A stretch of DNA of 64,000 nucleotides from Enterobacter bugandensis (lineage in GTDB: Bacteria > Pseudomonadota > Gammaproteobacteria > Enterobacterales > Enterobacteriaceae): positions 4,402,001 to 4,466,000 of the forward strand of contig NZ_LT992502.1 of assembly GCF_900324475.1 (NCBI RefSeq), written 5' to 3'. How positions within the stretch are numbered: the first letter of the stretch is position 1; each line of letters begins with the position of its first letter. Positions 62,316 to 64,000 of this stretch are shown here, piece after piece. The position numbers and the translations under genes are program-made. The notes below the pieces were generated by a model that did not search any database, had not been told where the DNA came from, and saw only the letters and a list, made by a program, of their open reading frames with translations.

Positions 62316-62861
62316 TTATTTAAGTCGCGAATCGCCCGCTAAATGGGCAATTTCCCGCGCAAAACTGGCCACCTGCGACCAGTCGGTATAAACCACTTCT
62401 TTACGCGTATCGGTTTCGCCACCCGTCATCTTCATTATCAGGCGGATCATGAAGCGGTCATACCAGCGGTAGCGAGGATAGCGTAGCGCACCGGCAAAGA
62501 CGGCGCACAGGTCTGGCTGCCACGGCGAGCCGAGCAAAAATTTGCGCGTGTAGCTGTTGGTCTGCGGCGTACGCTTCTCAGCTTTACGGGCAACCAGATT
62601 GACCGAGTAAAACGCGCCCGGCAATGTGTTGAGTACCGCCGTATGCTTTTTCACAAAGCGATCTAACGCCGGATGGAAGTGTCCGTAACGAATGGAGGCG
62701 CCAATCACCACGCGATCGTACTCCTGCCAGGCAATCTCCTCCGCGCGATTCAGGTTTACCACGTCCGAGTATATCCCCAGCTCTTTTAATTCCGATGCCA
62801 GATAAGCGGCAATCTCACGCGTTTGTCCGTCTCGCGTAGAGAAAAGAATCAGTGTTTTCAT
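62316..62861 (-). CDS. hemG: Menaquinone-dependent protoporphyrinogen IX dehydrogenase HemG
   Basis: HemG oxidises protoporphyrinogen IX to protoporphyrin IX in haem synthesis, passing electrons to quinones. It is a 181-residue flavodoxin-like protein, the E. coli length. The FMN-phosphate loop is [10 protein letters not shown] at residues 7-16, and the longer insert characteristic of HemG lies around residues 120-140. AAGGAG seven bases before ATG 62861 fixes the start; the open frame upstream overlaps trkH. It starts ten bases after the trkH stop, so both are one operon, as in E. coli, directly upstream of rrnA. Confidence 0.96.
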   Translation of the reverse strand: MKTLILFSTRDGQTREIAAYLASELKELGIYSDVVNLNRAEEIAWQEYDRVVIGASIRYGHFHPALDRFVKKHTAVLNTLPGAFYSVNLVARKAEKRTPQTNSYTRKFLLGSPWQPDLCAVFAGALRYPRYRWYDRFMIRLIMKMTGGETDTRKEVVYTDWSQVASFAREIAHLAGDSRLK

Positions 62862-62871
62862 CAACGGCTCC

Positions 62872-64000
62872 TTATTCGCGCCAGAATGTTGGGGTGAACA
62901 GCACCAGCAGCGTAAAGACCTCAAGACGACCAAACAGCATATTGGCAATAAGGATCCATTTCGCAACCGGGTTCATGCTGGCAAAGTTATCCGCCACAAC
63001 CCCCAGGCCAGGCCCGAGGTTGTTCAGTGTTGCGACGACGGACGCAAAGGCGGAGAAATCATCCACTCCCGTCGCGATGATCGCCAGCATGCTGACGATA
63101 AAGACCAGCGCATACGCCGAGAAGAACCCCCACACCGCTTCGAGGATACGTTCCGGTAGCGCGCGGTTCCCCAGCTTAATGCTGTAGACCGCATTCGGGT
63201 GGACCAGGCGCTTCAGCTCACGGTTCCCCTGCTTGAACAGGAGCAGAATACGAATCACCTTCAGACCACCGCCCGTCGACCCGGCGCAGCCGCCGATAAA
63301 CGCGGAGCACAGCAGAAGTACCGGCAGGAACAGCGGCCAGCGCGCGATGCTGTCCGTGGTAAACCCGGCGGTCGTCGCCATCGACACCACCTGGAAAAAC
63401 GCCTGATTGAGCGTGGTCAGCGCCGAGTTGTAAACATCATGGAACCACAGCACCAGGGTGCAGATGACGACCAGGGTAAGCTGGACGCCAATGAACATGC
63501 GAAACTCAGGATCGCGCCAGTACACCTTCAGGCTACGTCCGCTCAGTAAAGAGAAGTGCAGGCCGTAGTTACAGCCGGAGATCAGCAGGAAAATCGCAAT
63601 GATGGTGTTAATCGTTGGGCTGTCGAAGTACCCCACGCTGGCATCGTGAGTGGAGAACCCGCCAATGGCAATCGTCGCGAAGCTGTGCCCGATAGCATCG
63701 AAGGCAGGCATCCCGGCAAACCACAGCGCCAGCGCGCAGGCTACCGTCAGCAAAACATAAATCAGCCACAGGGTTTTCGCCGTCTCGGCAATACGCGGGC
63801 GCATCTTATTATCTTTCAGCGGCCCCGGCATTTCAGCCCTGTACAGCTGCATCCCCCCGACGCCCAGAATCGGCAGGATGGCCACCGCCAGGACGATGAT
63901 CCCCATCCCCCCGAACCACTGCAGCATCTGGCGATAAAAGAGAATAGCGTGGGGTAACGAATCCAGCCCCACCAGCGTCGTCGCACCAGTGGTCGTTAAA
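62872..64000 (-). CDS. trkH: Trk potassium uptake protein TrkH (C-terminal part, cut by window edge)
   Basis: TrkH is the membrane channel subunit of the low-affinity K+ system, gated by TrkA. The window holds about the last 376 residues; the N-terminal 105 or so lie beyond base 64000. The first selectivity-filter segment [11 protein letters not shown] is at the window edge, the second is [18 protein letters not shown], the third [14 protein letters not shown] and the fourth LNNLGPGLG, all with the filter Gly conserved. The sequence agrees with E. coli almost throughout. It is followed by hemG. Confidence 0.97.
   Translation of the reverse strand, partial: LTTTGATTLVGLDSLPHAILFYRQMLQWFGGMGIIVLAVAILPILGVGGMQLYRAEMPGPLKDNKMRPRIAETAKTLWLIYVLLTVACALALWFAGMPAFDAIGHSFATIAIGGFSTHDASVGYFDSPTINTIIAIFLLISGCNYGLHFSLLSGRSLKVYWRDPEFRMFIGVQLTLVVICTLVLWFHDVYNSALTTLNQAFFQVVSMATTAGFTTDSIARWPLFLPVLLLCSAFIGGCAGSTGGGLKVIRILLLFKQGNRELKRLVHPNAVYSIKLGNRALPERILEAVWGFFSAYALVFIVSMLAIIATGVDDFSAFASVVATLNNLGPGLGVVADNFASMNPVAKWILIANMLFGRLEVFTLLVLFTPTFWRE

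Overview
The window is a chromosomal segment of an enteric gamma-proteobacterium, most likely Enterobacter or a close relative such as Lelliottia. The gene order from yhiN through bcsG follows the E. coli K-12 78-80 min region closely. The proteins read as near-identical versions of the E. coli products, and the 16S sequence looks like the E. cloacae group. Species assignment is my inference from reading the sequence; no search was run.

Layout. 1-11.3 kb is accessory: the end of a LysR regulator with an SDR oxidoreductase, an NlpC/P60 endopeptidase, a HAD phosphatase, a stand-alone TerC-family membrane protein, then a compact AT-richer chaperone-usher fimbrial locus (pilin, chaperone, usher, tip adhesin) followed by a secreted integrin-alpha-like FG-GAP beta-propeller protein. 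11.3-23 kb is core: yhiN, pitA, a small unknown gene, uspB/uspA, rsmJ, prlC, rlmJ, gor, treF. The acid-fitness/ars block that E. coli carries between gor and treF, and dtpB between uspA and rsmJ, are absent. 23-26 kb, between treF and yhjB, holds three extra genes: a membrane protein with a HEPN-like domain, a GNAT acetyltransferase and a lysozyme-like protein whose catalytic residues are replaced.

26-40 kb continues the core order: yhjB, an extra SDR, yhjC, yhjD, yhjE, yhjG, pdeH (with a textbook flagellar sigma-28 promoter), kdgK, yhjJ, dctA, pdeK. 40-54.6 kb is the full cellulose locus, bcsRQABZC on the minus strand and bcsEFG divergently on the plus strand. Together these make, modify with phosphoethanolamine and export cellulose under c-di-GMP control; pdeH and pdeK nearby degrade or are predicted to handle the same second messenger. 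bcsC, the outer-membrane exporter, is broken by one extra G in a six-G tract.

54.6-64 kb holds birA, murB, a complete rRNA operon (16S, tRNA-Ile, tRNA-Ala, 23S, 5S, all minus strand) with P1 and P2 promoters and terminator, then hemG and the end of trkH. Compared with E. coli this operon is a hybrid: the hemG/trkH side of rrnA joined to the murB/birA side of rrnB, and birA sits next to bcsG. That implies recombination between rRNA operons, or an assembly join inside the rRNA repeat.

A short palindromic GC-rich repeat (CCCTCTCCC...GGGAGAGGG) occurs five times, always just past the 3' end of a gene. The most interesting items are the FG-GAP protein tied to the fimbrial locus, the attenuator-like leader of terC, the three-gene insertion after treF, and the bcsC frameshift.
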